A DNA stretch of 64,000 nt from Candidatus Didemnitutus sp. (GTDB taxonomy: Bacteria; Verrucomicrobiota; Verrucomicrobiia; Opitutales; Opitutaceae): assembly GCA_017991595.1 (NCBI GenBank), contig JAGOQJ010000002.1, forward strand, positions 1,386 through 65,385, written 5' to 3'. Of this stretch, positions 18,917 through 27,874 are shown in pieces (the first letter of the stretch is position 1; each line of letters opens with the position of its first letter). The notes below the pieces were generated by a model. The model worked only from the letters and a program-made list of their open reading frames with translations. It did no database searches and was not told the origin of the DNA. The translations under genes were made by a program, and so were the position numbers.

Positions 18917-19741
18917 TTACTTGCGAGGGGCCGGGCTGCTGGCCGGCAACGAGAGCGGCAGGAGGATGTTGGCGCCACCGCCTTCCGCACCCGCACCACC
19001 CCCGATGACGAGCGGCGAACGGCCGTCCCACTTTTCGACGATCTGGAGCTGGATGAGGCCGGGATTGTCGCGGATGGCTTCGGCCCGGATGCGGATCGCC
19101 TCGGCCTCGCCTTTGGCGCGGATGATGGCGGTGTCGGCCTCGATTTGGGCCTTTTGCTGCGTGAAACGGGCCTTCGCGGCTTCCTGCTCCTGCACCATCT
19201 TCGATTCGATGGCGGTTTCGAGTTCCTTGGAGAGAACGAGGTTCTCGATCACAATGTCCTCGAGCATGAGGATGGATCCCACCTTCTCGCGAGCGGCGCT
19301 GAGCGAACGGGTTTTGATCTCCTCGCGCTTCTTGACGATCATTTCGGCGCTTTGCAGGGCGGCGACTTCCTTAAGGGCCTCCTCGATGCGGGGCGCGATC
19401 AGGCTGTCGAATGGGTCGCCGGCATACTCCGTGTAGATCTTCACCACGGAGGCTTCGGGGATGCGGTAGAGCACGCGGAGCTTCACGTCGACCTGTTGCA
19501 GGTCGGAGGAGTAGCACTCGGTGCTGATCTCGCGCGTGAGCTGACGCACCGGAATCGCGATGATGTGCGAGATGAAGGGCGACTTGGTGCCGAAGCCCTC
19601 GGGTTTGAAGTCCGTGCTCGCTTTGCCGAGCGTGACCAACACGCCGCGGAACCCGGGATCGACCACGTAGGTGGCCTGTGACGCCGCGATGACCATCACG
19701 AGGATAATGATGCCGATGCCGACGAGCCGTGCGATATTCAT
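18917..19741 (-). CDS. SPFH/prohibitin-family membrane protein
   Basis: The 274-residue protein has an N-terminal membrane anchor (residues about 5-22), an SPFH domain (YVVDPGFRGVLVTLGKASTD through LKEVAALQSAEMIVKKREEI) and a long charged helical segment (AAREKVGSILMLEDIVIENL, ESKMVQEQEAAKARFTQQKA) like prohibitin/HflC. Such proteins form large rings in membrane microdomains and hold or protect membrane proteases and lipid enzymes. ATG 19741 gives the expected short N-terminus before the anchor. Its place between two CrtI-like genes is unusual for prohibitin and suggests a scaffold role for the cluster (inference). Confidence 0.85.
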   Translation of the reverse strand: MNIARLVGIGIIILVMVIAASQATYVVDPGFRGVLVTLGKASTDFKPEGFGTKSPFISHIIAIPVRQLTREISTECYSSDLQQVDVKLRVLYRIPEASVVKIYTEYAGDPFDSLIAPRIEEALKEVAALQSAEMIVKKREEIKTRSLSAAREKVGSILMLEDIVIENLVLSKELETAIESKMVQEQEAAKARFTQQKAQIEADTAIIRAKGEAEAIRIRAEAIRDNPGLIQLQIVEKWDGRSPLVIGGGAGAEGGGANILLPLSLPASSPAPRK

Positions 19742-19825
19742 GGGGCGAATCCCAGCCTCCGACGGGATTTCTCTCAAGCGCAAAGCCCTTACAGCGAGGC
19801 CCTAATTTCCCACGGGCGGTGGGAC

Positions 19826-21259
19826 TCAACGCCCGCCCGAGCCCTGCAGCACGTGATAGTTTGCCATCGAGATGCCGCTGAGCATGGCACCGATGATGCC
19901 GAGGAAGCCTTGATCGGTGCCGCAGAGGTAGAGGTTCTGCAGATGCGTGCGTCCGTCGCGCACCTTGCGCGGAGCGCCGTAGATCGCACCGTTCAGGTGT
20001 CCGGTGAATTTTCGCACGGTGCGCGGCGTGAACATGTCGGTCGCGACGAGATCGCCGGCCAGCGTCGCTTCGTCGGGTGCGGGCAGGAAACGTCGGGCGC
20101 TGCGCTGGATGGCGTCGAACCAGCGGCGCTTTTCCGCCTGATACGTCTCTTCCGGCAACGTCGCCCACTGGTCGAAGTTAGCCAGGCAGGTCACGCGCAC
20201 CAAGCCCTCGGGCAGATCGGCGCCGTCGGTGTAGCTGAAGTTATTCGGAAAGCAGATCACCCCGCTGCGCAGGTCGATCGCCTCGCGCGCTCTCTCGTAA
20301 TGGAAGTGCGGCGAATCGTTGAAGAACACGATGGTGTCGTCGCCCCAGCCCCAGCGGGCGGGCGGCTGCCGGTAGACGGCGATGGTCTCGGCATAGGACA
20401 ACTGCCCGACGTTGGCGCTGGCCTCGGTCGTGCGGGCTGGTTCGCACAGCAGCAAAGTCTCGGGTTGGCCGATCGAGGAGATGACATGGTCGGCTGTGAC
20501 CTCGCTGCCGTCGTCGAGCACCAGCCGGGCGGCGCGGCCGTCGCGCTCGATGATGCGGGCGACGCCGCACTTCATGCGTCGCTCGCCGCCGGCCTGGCGG
20601 TATTTTTCCAGCAACACACGAATGATCACGCGCACGCCGTCGAGCGGCCGGGCGAATCCCTCGAGGAAGAGCGCCTTGAACATGATGACGAACTGGCCGA
20701 ACTCCATGTCACGCTCCTGCGCGCTGCCGTAATACATCACGGGACAGAAGATCATGTCCGTGAGGAGCGGATCGCGCAGGTGCTGCGCGACGATCTCGCG
20801 CGCGGAGCGGGGCTGCGCGTCAAGCGAGACGTCGTCGTAGGTGCGGACGAGTTGGACGAGGCGGCCCCACCCTTCGGCGTCATGCGGAAATTTCTCGCGC
20901 ACTTCAGCGTCGAGCACGGCAAAGTCGTTGGTGAAGTGCAGCTGGCAATCGGGGAACGCGATGCGCGAGCGCTTCTGCGGGCACAGGGCGAATTCGTCGC
21001 GGTCGATGCGCAATTGGCGTAGCAGCTTGGTCAGGGGCGTGCCTTTGACGCCCGGCGCGACGTAGTTCGTCATCGCGTGCAGGCCGACATCGAACTTGCG
21101 GCCGGCGATGCTGTAGAAGCTGTTCAGACCGCCGGGAGCGTTGTGCCGCTCGAAGATGCAGACCTTCTTGCCGAAGTGCGCGAGACGGATGCCGGCGGCG
21201 AGTCCCGACATGCCGGCGCCGATGATCACGGCGTCGTAGTGCTGCGAGTTTGCGGGCAT
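19826..21259 (-). CDS. CrtI-like FAD-dependent oxidoreductase (first copy)
   Basis: The 477-residue member of the phytoene desaturase/retinol saturase superfamily has an FAD motif DAVIIGAGMSGLAAGIRLA at residues 9-27 and an adjoining ERHNAPGGLNSFYSIAGRKF. A C-terminal FAD-contact block (LYLCGTDQGFLGIIGAMLSG) closes it. It differs markedly from the second CrtI-like protein in the same cluster, so the two likely act on different bonds or at different steps. It is not part of a carotenoid locus. The gene follows the ACP gene after an 82-base gap containing a hairpin that could reduce read-through. Confidence 0.8.
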   Translation of the reverse strand: MPANSQHYDAVIIGAGMSGLAAGIRLAHFGKKVCIFERHNAPGGLNSFYSIAGRKFDVGLHAMTNYVAPGVKGTPLTKLLRQLRIDRDEFALCPQKRSRIAFPDCQLHFTNDFAVLDAEVREKFPHDAEGWGRLVQLVRTYDDVSLDAQPRSAREIVAQHLRDPLLTDMIFCPVMYYGSAQERDMEFGQFVIMFKALFLEGFARPLDGVRVIIRVLLEKYRQAGGERRMKCGVARIIERDGRAARLVLDDGSEVTADHVISSIGQPETLLLCEPARTTEASANVGQLSYAETIAVYRQPPARWGWGDDTIVFFNDSPHFHYERAREAIDLRSGVICFPNNFSYTDGADLPEGLVRVTCLANFDQWATLPEETYQAEKRRWFDAIQRSARRFLPAPDEATLAGDLVATDMFTPRTVRKFTGHLNGAIYGAPRKVRDGRTHLQNLYLCGTDQGFLGIIGAMLSGISMANYHVLQGSGGR

Positions 21260-21280
21260 CGGGAAAGGTGCGGGTCGGGC

Positions 21281-21309
21281 AAAACAAAGGGCGCAGCAAG
21301 CTGCGCCCT
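21281..21309 (-). terminator. Hairpin with imperfect T-tract between ACP and CrtI-like genes
   Basis: Read on the minus strand, AAGGGCGCAGC and GCTGCGCCCTT form an 11-bp perfect stem with a 2-base loop (21286-21309), followed by TGTTTT. The genes on both sides face the same way, so this is a partial terminator or attenuator, or a processing site that sets the ratio of ketosynthase/ACP to the downstream genes. Confidence 0.6.
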
Positions 21310-21341
21310 TACGTGCTCGGGAAGCGGAGGAGCGGCCGAGC

Positions 21342-21596
21342 TCAGGCCTTGGCCTGGAACTTCGGCGTCAGGTATTCGGCGCAGCTTTCGAGGGAGGCCA
21401 GTTGCATGTAATCAGCTTCCGGGACCTCGATGCCGTGGCGCTTGCGCAGCTCCATGACGATGTCGAGGAAGTCCATCGAATCGAGCTGCAGCTGGTCGCG
21501 GAGGCGGACATCGGCCTTGATGTTCGTGAGATCCTCATCGGGAGCGATGTCCGAGATGATGTCGATAACCAGCTTCTTGCAGTCTTCTTTCGTCAT
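21342..21596 (-). CDS. Dedicated acyl carrier protein
   Basis: The 84-residue four-helix carrier has the phosphopantetheine Ser40 in LQLDSMDFLDIVMELRKRHG. The usual DSL is DSM here, and the protein is acidic. It holds the growing chain as a thioester on a 4'-phosphopantetheine arm added by a PPTase encoded elsewhere. It lies 14 bases behind the ketosynthase gene, so the two are surely co-transcribed. Distance from fabD argues that this is a second, specialised ACP and not the housekeeping AcpP. Confidence 0.9.
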   Translation of the reverse strand: MTKEDCKKLVIDIISDIAPDEDLTNIKADVRLRDQLQLDSMDFLDIVMELRKRHGIEVPEADYMQLASLESCAEYLTPKFQAKA

Positions 21597-21610
21597 GATG
21601 CGGAGGTGTG

Positions 21611-22849
21611 TCAGGCTTTGAAACGCTTGATGATGAGGGTGGAATTGATCCCAAGCATACCGAAGGAGTTATTCAGGATGGCGTCAACCCGTTTCAAAGT
21701 GCGCGGCTGGTTGATGACCAGACCCGGGATATCGCACTGCGGATCAAGCTCATCCACGTTTATCGTCGGATGCACGGTGAGGTCGTCGAAGCTCGGCAGG
21801 TTGCCCGCCAACTCGAGCGCGCCGGCCGCGCCCATGCAATGGCCGATGAAGCTCTTGGTGTTGTTGATCGCCACGGGCTCGCGCCGGTCCTTGAAGGCGG
21901 TGGCGATGGCCTGGCATTCCTGAATGTCGCCTTGCGGGGTGGAGGTCGCGTGGGTGTTGACGATGTCGATGTCGTCGACGGTCATGCCGGCGTTGGCGAG
22001 GGCCTTGCGGACGCACTCGGCCTGACGCTCGGGGTTGGGCAACACGTAGTCGGTGGCGTCGGAGTTGACGCAGTAGCCGGCGATCTCGCCGTAGATTTTC
22101 GCGCCGCGAGCCTGAGCGTCTTCAAGGCGCTCGATGGTGTAGAGGCAGCCGCCTTCGGAGATGACGATGCCGTTGCGGGCCTTGTCGAAGGGGCGGCTGG
22201 CCTTGGTCGGGTCCTCGTGCGTGGCGAGGGCGTTCTGGCTCTTGAAACCGGCGAAGATGCCGAAAGTCTGCGGGCTCTCGCTCACGCCGCCCGCGATGGC
22301 GAAATCGACTTCGCCGAGGCGCAGCATCTGCGCGGCGTGGATCAGGCCCATGTTGCCGGCGGCGCAGGCGGCGCCGATCGTGTAGGCGGGACCGGTGACG
22401 CCGAGGTTGAGCGACACCTCGCCGGCGGCGTTGTTGGCCACCGTCCGCGGGTTGTGGTGGTGCGTCCAGAACTTCGTGTCGTAGTTGAACTGGGAGATGT
22501 TGTAGACCTCGTTCTCGGTCTCGACGTTGCCGTGCTCGGTGATGCCGACGTAGATGCCGACGCGGCTCTTGTCGCGTGTCTCAAGGTCGACGCCGGCATC
22601 GGCCAGCGCCTCGCAGGCGCAATACACGCTGATGCTGCCCGCGCGGGTGCCGATGCGGACGTCCTTCTTCTTCTGGTATTTCAGCGGATCGAAGGTGCAC
22701 ATGCCGGCCGGCCAGCGGCCCATGTAACGCACGTCGACGGTCGTGATGCCGGAGACGCCGTTCAGCAGGTTGCGGCGGAATTCAGCCAAGGTGTTGCCGT
22801 TGGGAGCGGTCAGGCCGATGCCTGTGATGACGATGCGACTTTGCTTCAT
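21611..22849 (-). CDS. FabF-like beta-ketoacyl-ACP synthase
   Basis: The 412-residue condensing enzyme has the full Cys-His-His triad: Cys162 in GAACAAGNMGL, His300 in NTHATSTPQGD and His337 in KSFIGHCMGAAGALE. The N-terminus (IVITGIGLTAPNG) and C-terminus (NNSFGMLGINSTLIIKRF) are typical of FabF/KAS II. It extends an ACP-bound chain by two carbons with decarboxylation of malonyl-ACP. All three catalytic residues are present, so it is not a chain-length-factor type. It is the first gene of the cluster, transcribed from the 67-base divergent region shared with galE. Confidence 0.9.
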   Translation of the reverse strand: MKQSRIVITGIGLTAPNGNTLAEFRRNLLNGVSGITTVDVRYMGRWPAGMCTFDPLKYQKKKDVRIGTRAGSISVYCACEALADAGVDLETRDKSRVGIYVGITEHGNVETENEVYNISQFNYDTKFWTHHHNPRTVANNAAGEVSLNLGVTGPAYTIGAACAAGNMGLIHAAQMLRLGEVDFAIAGGVSESPQTFGIFAGFKSQNALATHEDPTKASRPFDKARNGIVISEGGCLYTIERLEDAQARGAKIYGEIAGYCVNSDATDYVLPNPERQAECVRKALANAGMTVDDIDIVNTHATSTPQGDIQECQAIATAFKDRREPVAINNTKSFIGHCMGAAGALELAGNLPSFDDLTVHPTINVDELDPQCDIPGLVINQPRTLKRVDAILNNSFGMLGINSTLIIKRFKA

Positions 22850-22875
22850 GCGACGGACGAGGAAAGGACACGGAA

Positions 22876-22898
22876 TTGCCTAGCCAGCGCGAAGGCAA
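22876..22898. promoter_or_regulatory. Inverted repeat in the divergent galE / lipid-cluster control region
   Basis: TTGCCT (22876-22881) and AGGCAA (22893-22898) form a perfect 6-bp dyad with an 11-base spacer in the middle of the 67-base gap between two divergent start codons. Its size fits a dimeric regulator site. No regulator gene is adjacent and I cannot place -10/-35 boxes with confidence, so this is only a candidate operator. Confidence 0.3.
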
Positions 22899-22916
22899 AC
22901 TCAATACAACGGTGTC

Positions 22917-23915
22917 ATGAACGTGCTCGTCGCCGGCGGAGCCGGTTACATCGGAAGCCATTGCGTGCGCCAACTGATCGCGGCCGGCCACCAGCCGATC
23001 GTGATCGACAACCTCGTCTACGGACACCGAGCCGCGGTGGCACCGGAGATCCCCTTCTACGACGTGAATTTCGGCGACGCCGCCGCGCTCGAGCCGATCT
23101 TCGCGCGGCACGCGATCGACGTGGTGATGCACTTCGCCGCCTACGCCTACGTCGGCGAGTCGGTCACCGATCCGATCAAGTATTACCGCAACAACCTCGC
23201 CGCGCCGCTCACGCTGCTGGAGACGATGCTCAAGCACGGGGTGAAAAAATTCGTCTTCTCCTCGACCTGCGCGACCTACGGCGTGCCGGAGCGACTGCCG
23301 ATCGTGGAGACTTTGCCGCAGGCGCCGATCAATCCCTACGGCCAGACCAAGCTCGACGTGGAGAACCTGCTCAAGGCGCTCGCCCGCTCGCACGGCCTGA
23401 GTTTCGCCGCGTTCCGCTACTTCAACGCTGCCGGCGCCTCCGAGGACGGCGCGATCGGCGAGGACCACGATCCGGAGACGCACCTCATCCCGCTCGCCAT
23501 CGGCGCCGCGCAAGGGCTCAAGCCGGCCCTGCAGGTCTTCGGCACGGACTACCCCACCCCGGACGGCACGGGATTGCGCGACTACGTGCATGTGGACGAC
23601 CTCAGCCGCGCGCACATCGCGGCCTTCGCCAAGCTCGGCACGCCGGGCACGCAATTGTTCTACAACCTCGGCACCGGCACGCCCACGTCCGTGCTCGAGG
23701 TCATTCGCGCGGTCGAGAAGGTCTCGGGCCTGAAAGTTCCCGTGACTTATGCGCCTCGCCGCGCCGGCGACCCACCCGCGCTCTACGCCGATGCGACCAA
23801 GGCGAAGGCGGAGCTGAACTGGACGCCGAAATACGCGACCATCGAGCCGATCATCGAAACCGCCTGGCGCTGGCACAAGGCGCGCCCGCACGGCTATCAG
23901 GATCGTAAAAAATAA
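22917..23915 (+). CDS. galE: UDP-glucose 4-epimerase
   Basis: The 332-residue extended SDR interconverts UDP-glucose and UDP-galactose. The N-terminal NAD motif VAGGAGYIGSHCVRQL, HFAAYAYVGES, the catalytic Ser/Tyr/Lys set (FSSTCATYG; NPYGQTKLDVE), FRYFNAAGA and GLRDYVHVDDL are all in GalE order and spacing. It feeds cell-surface polysaccharide synthesis. It is divergent from the ketosynthase gene and followed by a strong terminator, so it is probably monocistronic. OleD, also an SDR, was considered and excluded by the GalE-specific blocks. Confidence 0.95.
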   Translation: MNVLVAGGAGYIGSHCVRQLIAAGHQPIVIDNLVYGHRAAVAPEIPFYDVNFGDAAALEPIFARHAIDVVMHFAAYAYVGESVTDPIKYYRNNLAAPLTLLETMLKHGVKKFVFSSTCATYGVPERLPIVETLPQAPINPYGQTKLDVENLLKALARSHGLSFAAFRYFNAAGASEDGAIGEDHDPETHLIPLAIGAAQGLKPALQVFGTDYPTPDGTGLRDYVHVDDLSRAHIAAFAKLGTPGTQLFYNLGTGTPTSVLEVIRAVEKVSGLKVPVTYAPRRAGDPPALYADATKAKAELNWTPKYATIEPIIETAWRWHKARPHGYQDRKK

Positions 23916-23949
23916 CGCGGGCGCATCGCGCCTCTTCTCTGCTCTCTGC

Positions 23950-23982
23950 GGCCCGACCTAACTGAGGTCGGGCCTTTTCGTT
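23950..23982 (+). terminator. Rho-independent terminator of galE
   Basis: GGCCCGACCT (23950-23959) and AGGTCGGGCC (23965-23974) make a perfect 10-bp stem with a 5-base loop, followed by TTTTCGTTT. Confidence 0.92.
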
Positions 23983-24044
23983 TACCGGTAGGCGTGCCCG
24001 TGGTCTCGCGCGCGTCGGGTGAGCGATTTGCTTACTCTGTCCGC

Positions 24045-25460
<1,416 letters not shown>

Positions 25461-25508
25461 GGATGATTGTGTTAGCGCTTTGAGCCGAGCTGGTTCTACT
25501 TAGGCCCG

Positions 25509-26312
25509 ATGTTGGGGTGGTCAATTAACTTGTTTCGGATCTGCGGCATTCAATTGGCGGTGCACGCGAGCTTTGTGCTGCTGTTGGCCTACTTCGGCTA
25601 CGAGGGGTGGCAATCGGGCGGGCTGGTGGGCGCGTTGTGGAGTCTGTTGTTGATCACGTTGTTTTTCGGCTGCGTCGTGTTGCATGAACTGGGCCATTCG
25701 CTTGCGGCGATGCGCTATGGTGTGCAGGTGCCGCGCATCCTGCTGATGCCGATCGGGGGCATGGCGGAGTTCGACCGCATCCCGCGGCAGCCTTCCGCCG
25801 AGCTGGTCATCACGATCGCGGGACCGGCGGTGAACTTTGTCATCGTGGCGCTGCTGCTGCCGGTGGTCTGGACCGATCTTTGGTCAACGTATCCGGTCGC
25901 GGCGCACAGCCTGATGGCTTTGCTCATCCAACTCACCTTGGCCAACGGCTTGATGGGAGTCTTCAATCTGTTGCCGGTTTTCCCGATGGATGGCGGACGC
26001 ATCCTGCGGGCGCTGCTGGCAACGCGGATGACTTACCTGCGCGCCACGTATTGGGCGGCGATGACCGCGAAGGTGCTGGCACCGGTCCTGGCGCTGCTCG
26101 CGTTTTTCTACTACGACTCGCCGCTGTTGGGCGTGCTGTTCATCTTTATCTTCGTGGTGGGCGACGCGGAATACCGTCAGGTGCTGCGTCGCGAGCGGGA
26201 AGCGGAGCATTGGGCCGAGTGGGCGCGACGGATCGAGGTGGAGCGTCTACGCGACGCTGGGCGCGACGAGCCTCCCCCACCCCCGCTTATCGTCCACGAT
26301 TCCAATCGATAG
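25509..26312 (+). CDS. Site-2 protease family zinc metalloprotease (M50)
   Basis: The 267-residue polytopic membrane protein has the zinc motif HELGHSLAA in a membrane segment near residue 60 and the third ligand motif LLPVFPMDGGRIL. Several further hydrophobic helices follow, then a charged C-terminal tail. No PDZ or CBS domain is present, so it is the compact form. Such enzymes cut substrates within the membrane, often anti-sigma factors. It is divergent from the sigma-54 regulator; no direct substrate lies next to it. The anti-sigma-like protein at 5397-6086 is a conceivable but unsupported target. Confidence 0.9.
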   Translation: MLGWSINLFRICGIQLAVHASFVLLLAYFGYEGWQSGGLVGALWSLLLITLFFGCVVLHELGHSLAAMRYGVQVPRILLMPIGGMAEFDRIPRQPSAELVITIAGPAVNFVIVALLLPVVWTDLWSTYPVAAHSLMALLIQLTLANGLMGVFNLLPVFPMDGGRILRALLATRMTYLRATYWAAMTAKVLAPVLALLAFFYYDSPLLGVLFIFIFVVGDAEYRQVLRREREAEHWAEWARRIEVERLRDAGRDEPPPPPLIVHDSNR

Positions 26313-26423
26313 CGCGGAAAACGGCTCCCCGGATGGGCGCGCGAAATTTCTCCCGTCTGAGGCTCAAAAAGTCCTTGCGTTCACCCCGTAAAACACACTT
26401 TTTGGCCATTCGCAGTTCTTTGT

Positions 26424-26499
26424 GGGCTCGTAGCTCAGTTGGCAGAGCGCCTCAATGGCATTGAGGAGGTCGTCAGTTCGATTCTGATCGGGTCCACCA
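26424..26499 (+). tRNA. tRNA-Ala (anticodon GGC)
   Basis: A 76-base cloverleaf includes the encoded CCA. The acceptor stem GGGCTCG pairs with CGGGTCC and includes G3-U70, the universal alanine identity pair. The D arm has GCTC..GAGC, the anticodon stem CCTCA/TGAGG encloses ATGGCAT with anticodon GGC (codon GCC), and the T arm has GTTCGATTC. The discriminator is A. Confidence 0.96.
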
Positions 26500-26504
26500 C
26501 TTTT

Positions 26505-26537
26505 AACCCCCGCCTTCACCGGCGGGGGTTTTTGTTT
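26505..26537 (+). terminator. Terminator after tRNA-Ala
   Basis: AACCCCCGCC (26505-26514) pairs with GGCGGGGGTT (26521-26530) around a 6-base loop, followed by TTTGTTT. It also faces the end of the convergent TonB-like gene. Confidence 0.92.
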
Positions 26538-26612
26538 GTCCCGAGGAAGAGGATACGCGGTGCGCCGAGGCGGCCGGACGACTTCCCTGCCCCGCGCTGC
26601 TTGGTGCGAGCC

Positions 26613-27416
26613 CTACTCCTCCTGCATCCGGAAGGTCAGCCGCATCATCTCGCCGCGTTTGTCGGGACGGGCGCCGGACCAGGCGATTCGCCGAAAGGCT
26701 TCGAGCACGGATTGATCGAACTCCGGATGGCCGGACGAACGGACGATGCGCACGTCCTGAATACGGCCGTTGGCGGCGAGGAAGAAGCTGACCTCCGCGC
26801 TGACGGTGTCGCCCAGCCCGGCGGGCTTGGTCTCGTCATGCGCATCCTTCAACCGATCGCGCAGGTTGGCCAGGTAGAGCGTCATCGCATCCGCCTCGGC
26901 GCGGGACTCCGCGCGGCCGCGCTCACCGGACATCGGTCGTCCGCTGCTGCTGGTGATCTTGCTGGTGTCGACGCGGGGCGTCTTGGTCTGGCGCGGCTTC
27001 GTGGAAACCTTCGGCTCGGGTTTGCCGTGTTTCTTGACGAATTCCTCGTAACTCATCTTGGCCGTGTCGCGCACCGGTGTCTTGGTCTTCTCCTCCTTGG
27101 GCGGTGGCTTCGGGCTGGGCTTCTTGGTCTCGACCTTTTTCTCGACGGGCGCGGGCGGCGTTGGCGTCTCCACCGTCTCGCGCACCGGCGGCTTGGGGCG
27201 CGGCTGCGGTTTGGCCTTGGGCAGGTTGAACTCGATGTCGCCGTCGTTGGGACCGCGTTCGGCACCCTCGATCGGCTCTCCGCGCACCAGCTCGAAGATC
27301 ACTGGCGGTGTCTGTTCGCGGTGGCTGACGAGAATCGTCATGAGCGCGATCGCCACAGCGATCAGGCCGTGCAGCATGACCGAGGCGAGGAAAGCGCTGG
27401 GGGAATTCGCGCGCAT
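26613..27416 (-). CDS. TonB/TolA-like energy transducer
   Basis: The 267-residue protein has a short cytoplasmic N-terminus, one membrane segment (about residues 9-30), a long Pro/Lys-rich periplasmic stretch (PKPPVRETVETPTPPAPVEK and onward), and a compact C-terminal domain (SAEVSFFLAANGRIQDVRIV ... FDQSVLEAFRRIAW) like the TonB C-terminal fold. It would transmit proton-motive force from the ExbB/ExbD-like complex to outer-membrane partners. It is the last gene of a three-gene unit with ExbD and ExbB homologues, 6 bases behind exbD. No TonB-dependent receptor lies nearby; TolA is an alternative reading. Confidence 0.8.
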   Translation of the reverse strand: MRANSPSAFLASVMLHGLIAVAIALMTILVSHREQTPPVIFELVRGEPIEGAERGPNDGDIEFNLPKAKPQPRPKPPVRETVETPTPPAPVEKKVETKKPSPKPPPKEEKTKTPVRDTAKMSYEEFVKKHGKPEPKVSTKPRQTKTPRVDTSKITSSSGRPMSGERGRAESRAEADAMTLYLANLRDRLKDAHDETKPAGLGDTVSAEVSFFLAANGRIQDVRIVRSSGHPEFDQSVLEAFRRIAWSGARPDKRGEMMRLTFRMQEE

Positions 27417-27422
27417 CGCGCG

Positions 27423-27854
27423 TCAGCGCCCTCCGATTTGCGTGTCGAACGTGACCTTCGAGAGGTTGTTCTGCTTCAGGGCGTCCATCACGCCGATGAA
27501 TTGCTGCGCGGTGGCGGCGGCATCCATGCGGATGCGGAATACCGGGGGCTTGGCCTCGGCGGCGTAGGCCGCGAGCGCCGTCTGCATGCGGTTGAGCGGC
27601 ACAGTGCGCGCGCCGAGCAGGCAGGTGCCGTCGGCCTTGATGGTGATCGTCTCGAACTTCGTGTCGGGATCGGGCTTGGATTGCAGGCTCTTCGACTCGA
27701 CGGGCAGGTTCACCGGGATCGTCTGTTCCTGCTGGATGAGCGGCGTGGCGATCATGAAGATGATCAGCAACGTGAACGCCACGTCGATCAGGTTGGTGAC
27801 GTTGAGCTCCGAGATCGGATGCGTCGAACGCGGGCGCTTGAAGGTGCGGGCCAT
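27423..27854 (-). CDS. ExbD/TolR-type biopolymer transport protein
   Basis: The 143-residue protein has one N-terminal membrane helix beginning with the conserved NVTNLIDVAFTLLIIFMIA; the Asp in LIDV is the proton-path residue of ExbD/TolR. A periplasmic domain follows. It works with the ExbB/TolQ-like protein encoded upstream (20-base gap) to energise the TonB-like protein encoded just downstream. Confidence 0.9.
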   Translation of the reverse strand: MARTFKRPRSTHPISELNVTNLIDVAFTLLIIFMIATPLIQQEQTIPVNLPVESKSLQSKPDPDTKFETITIKADGTCLLGARTVPLNRMQTALAAYAAEAKPPVFRIRMDAAATAQQFIGVMDALKQNNLSKVTFDTQIGGR

Positions 27855-27874
27855 GGCGGGTGCGCGCGGAGCGC

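Noticed and set aside
17198..21259. Carotenoid biosynthesis locus
   Set aside because: No phytoene synthase, GGPP synthase or cyclase nearby; neighbours are fatty-acid-like enzymes.
14001..22849. Typical ladderane or aryl polyene cluster
   Set aside because: No radical SAM enzymes and no second ketosynthase, thioesterase or glycosyltransferase set; resemblance is limited to mixed FAS and CrtI-like genes.
22917..23915. Possible OleD in place of galE
   Set aside because: YGQTKLDVE, FRYFNAAGA and GLRDYVHVDDL are GalE-type, and the gene is divergent from the ole genes.
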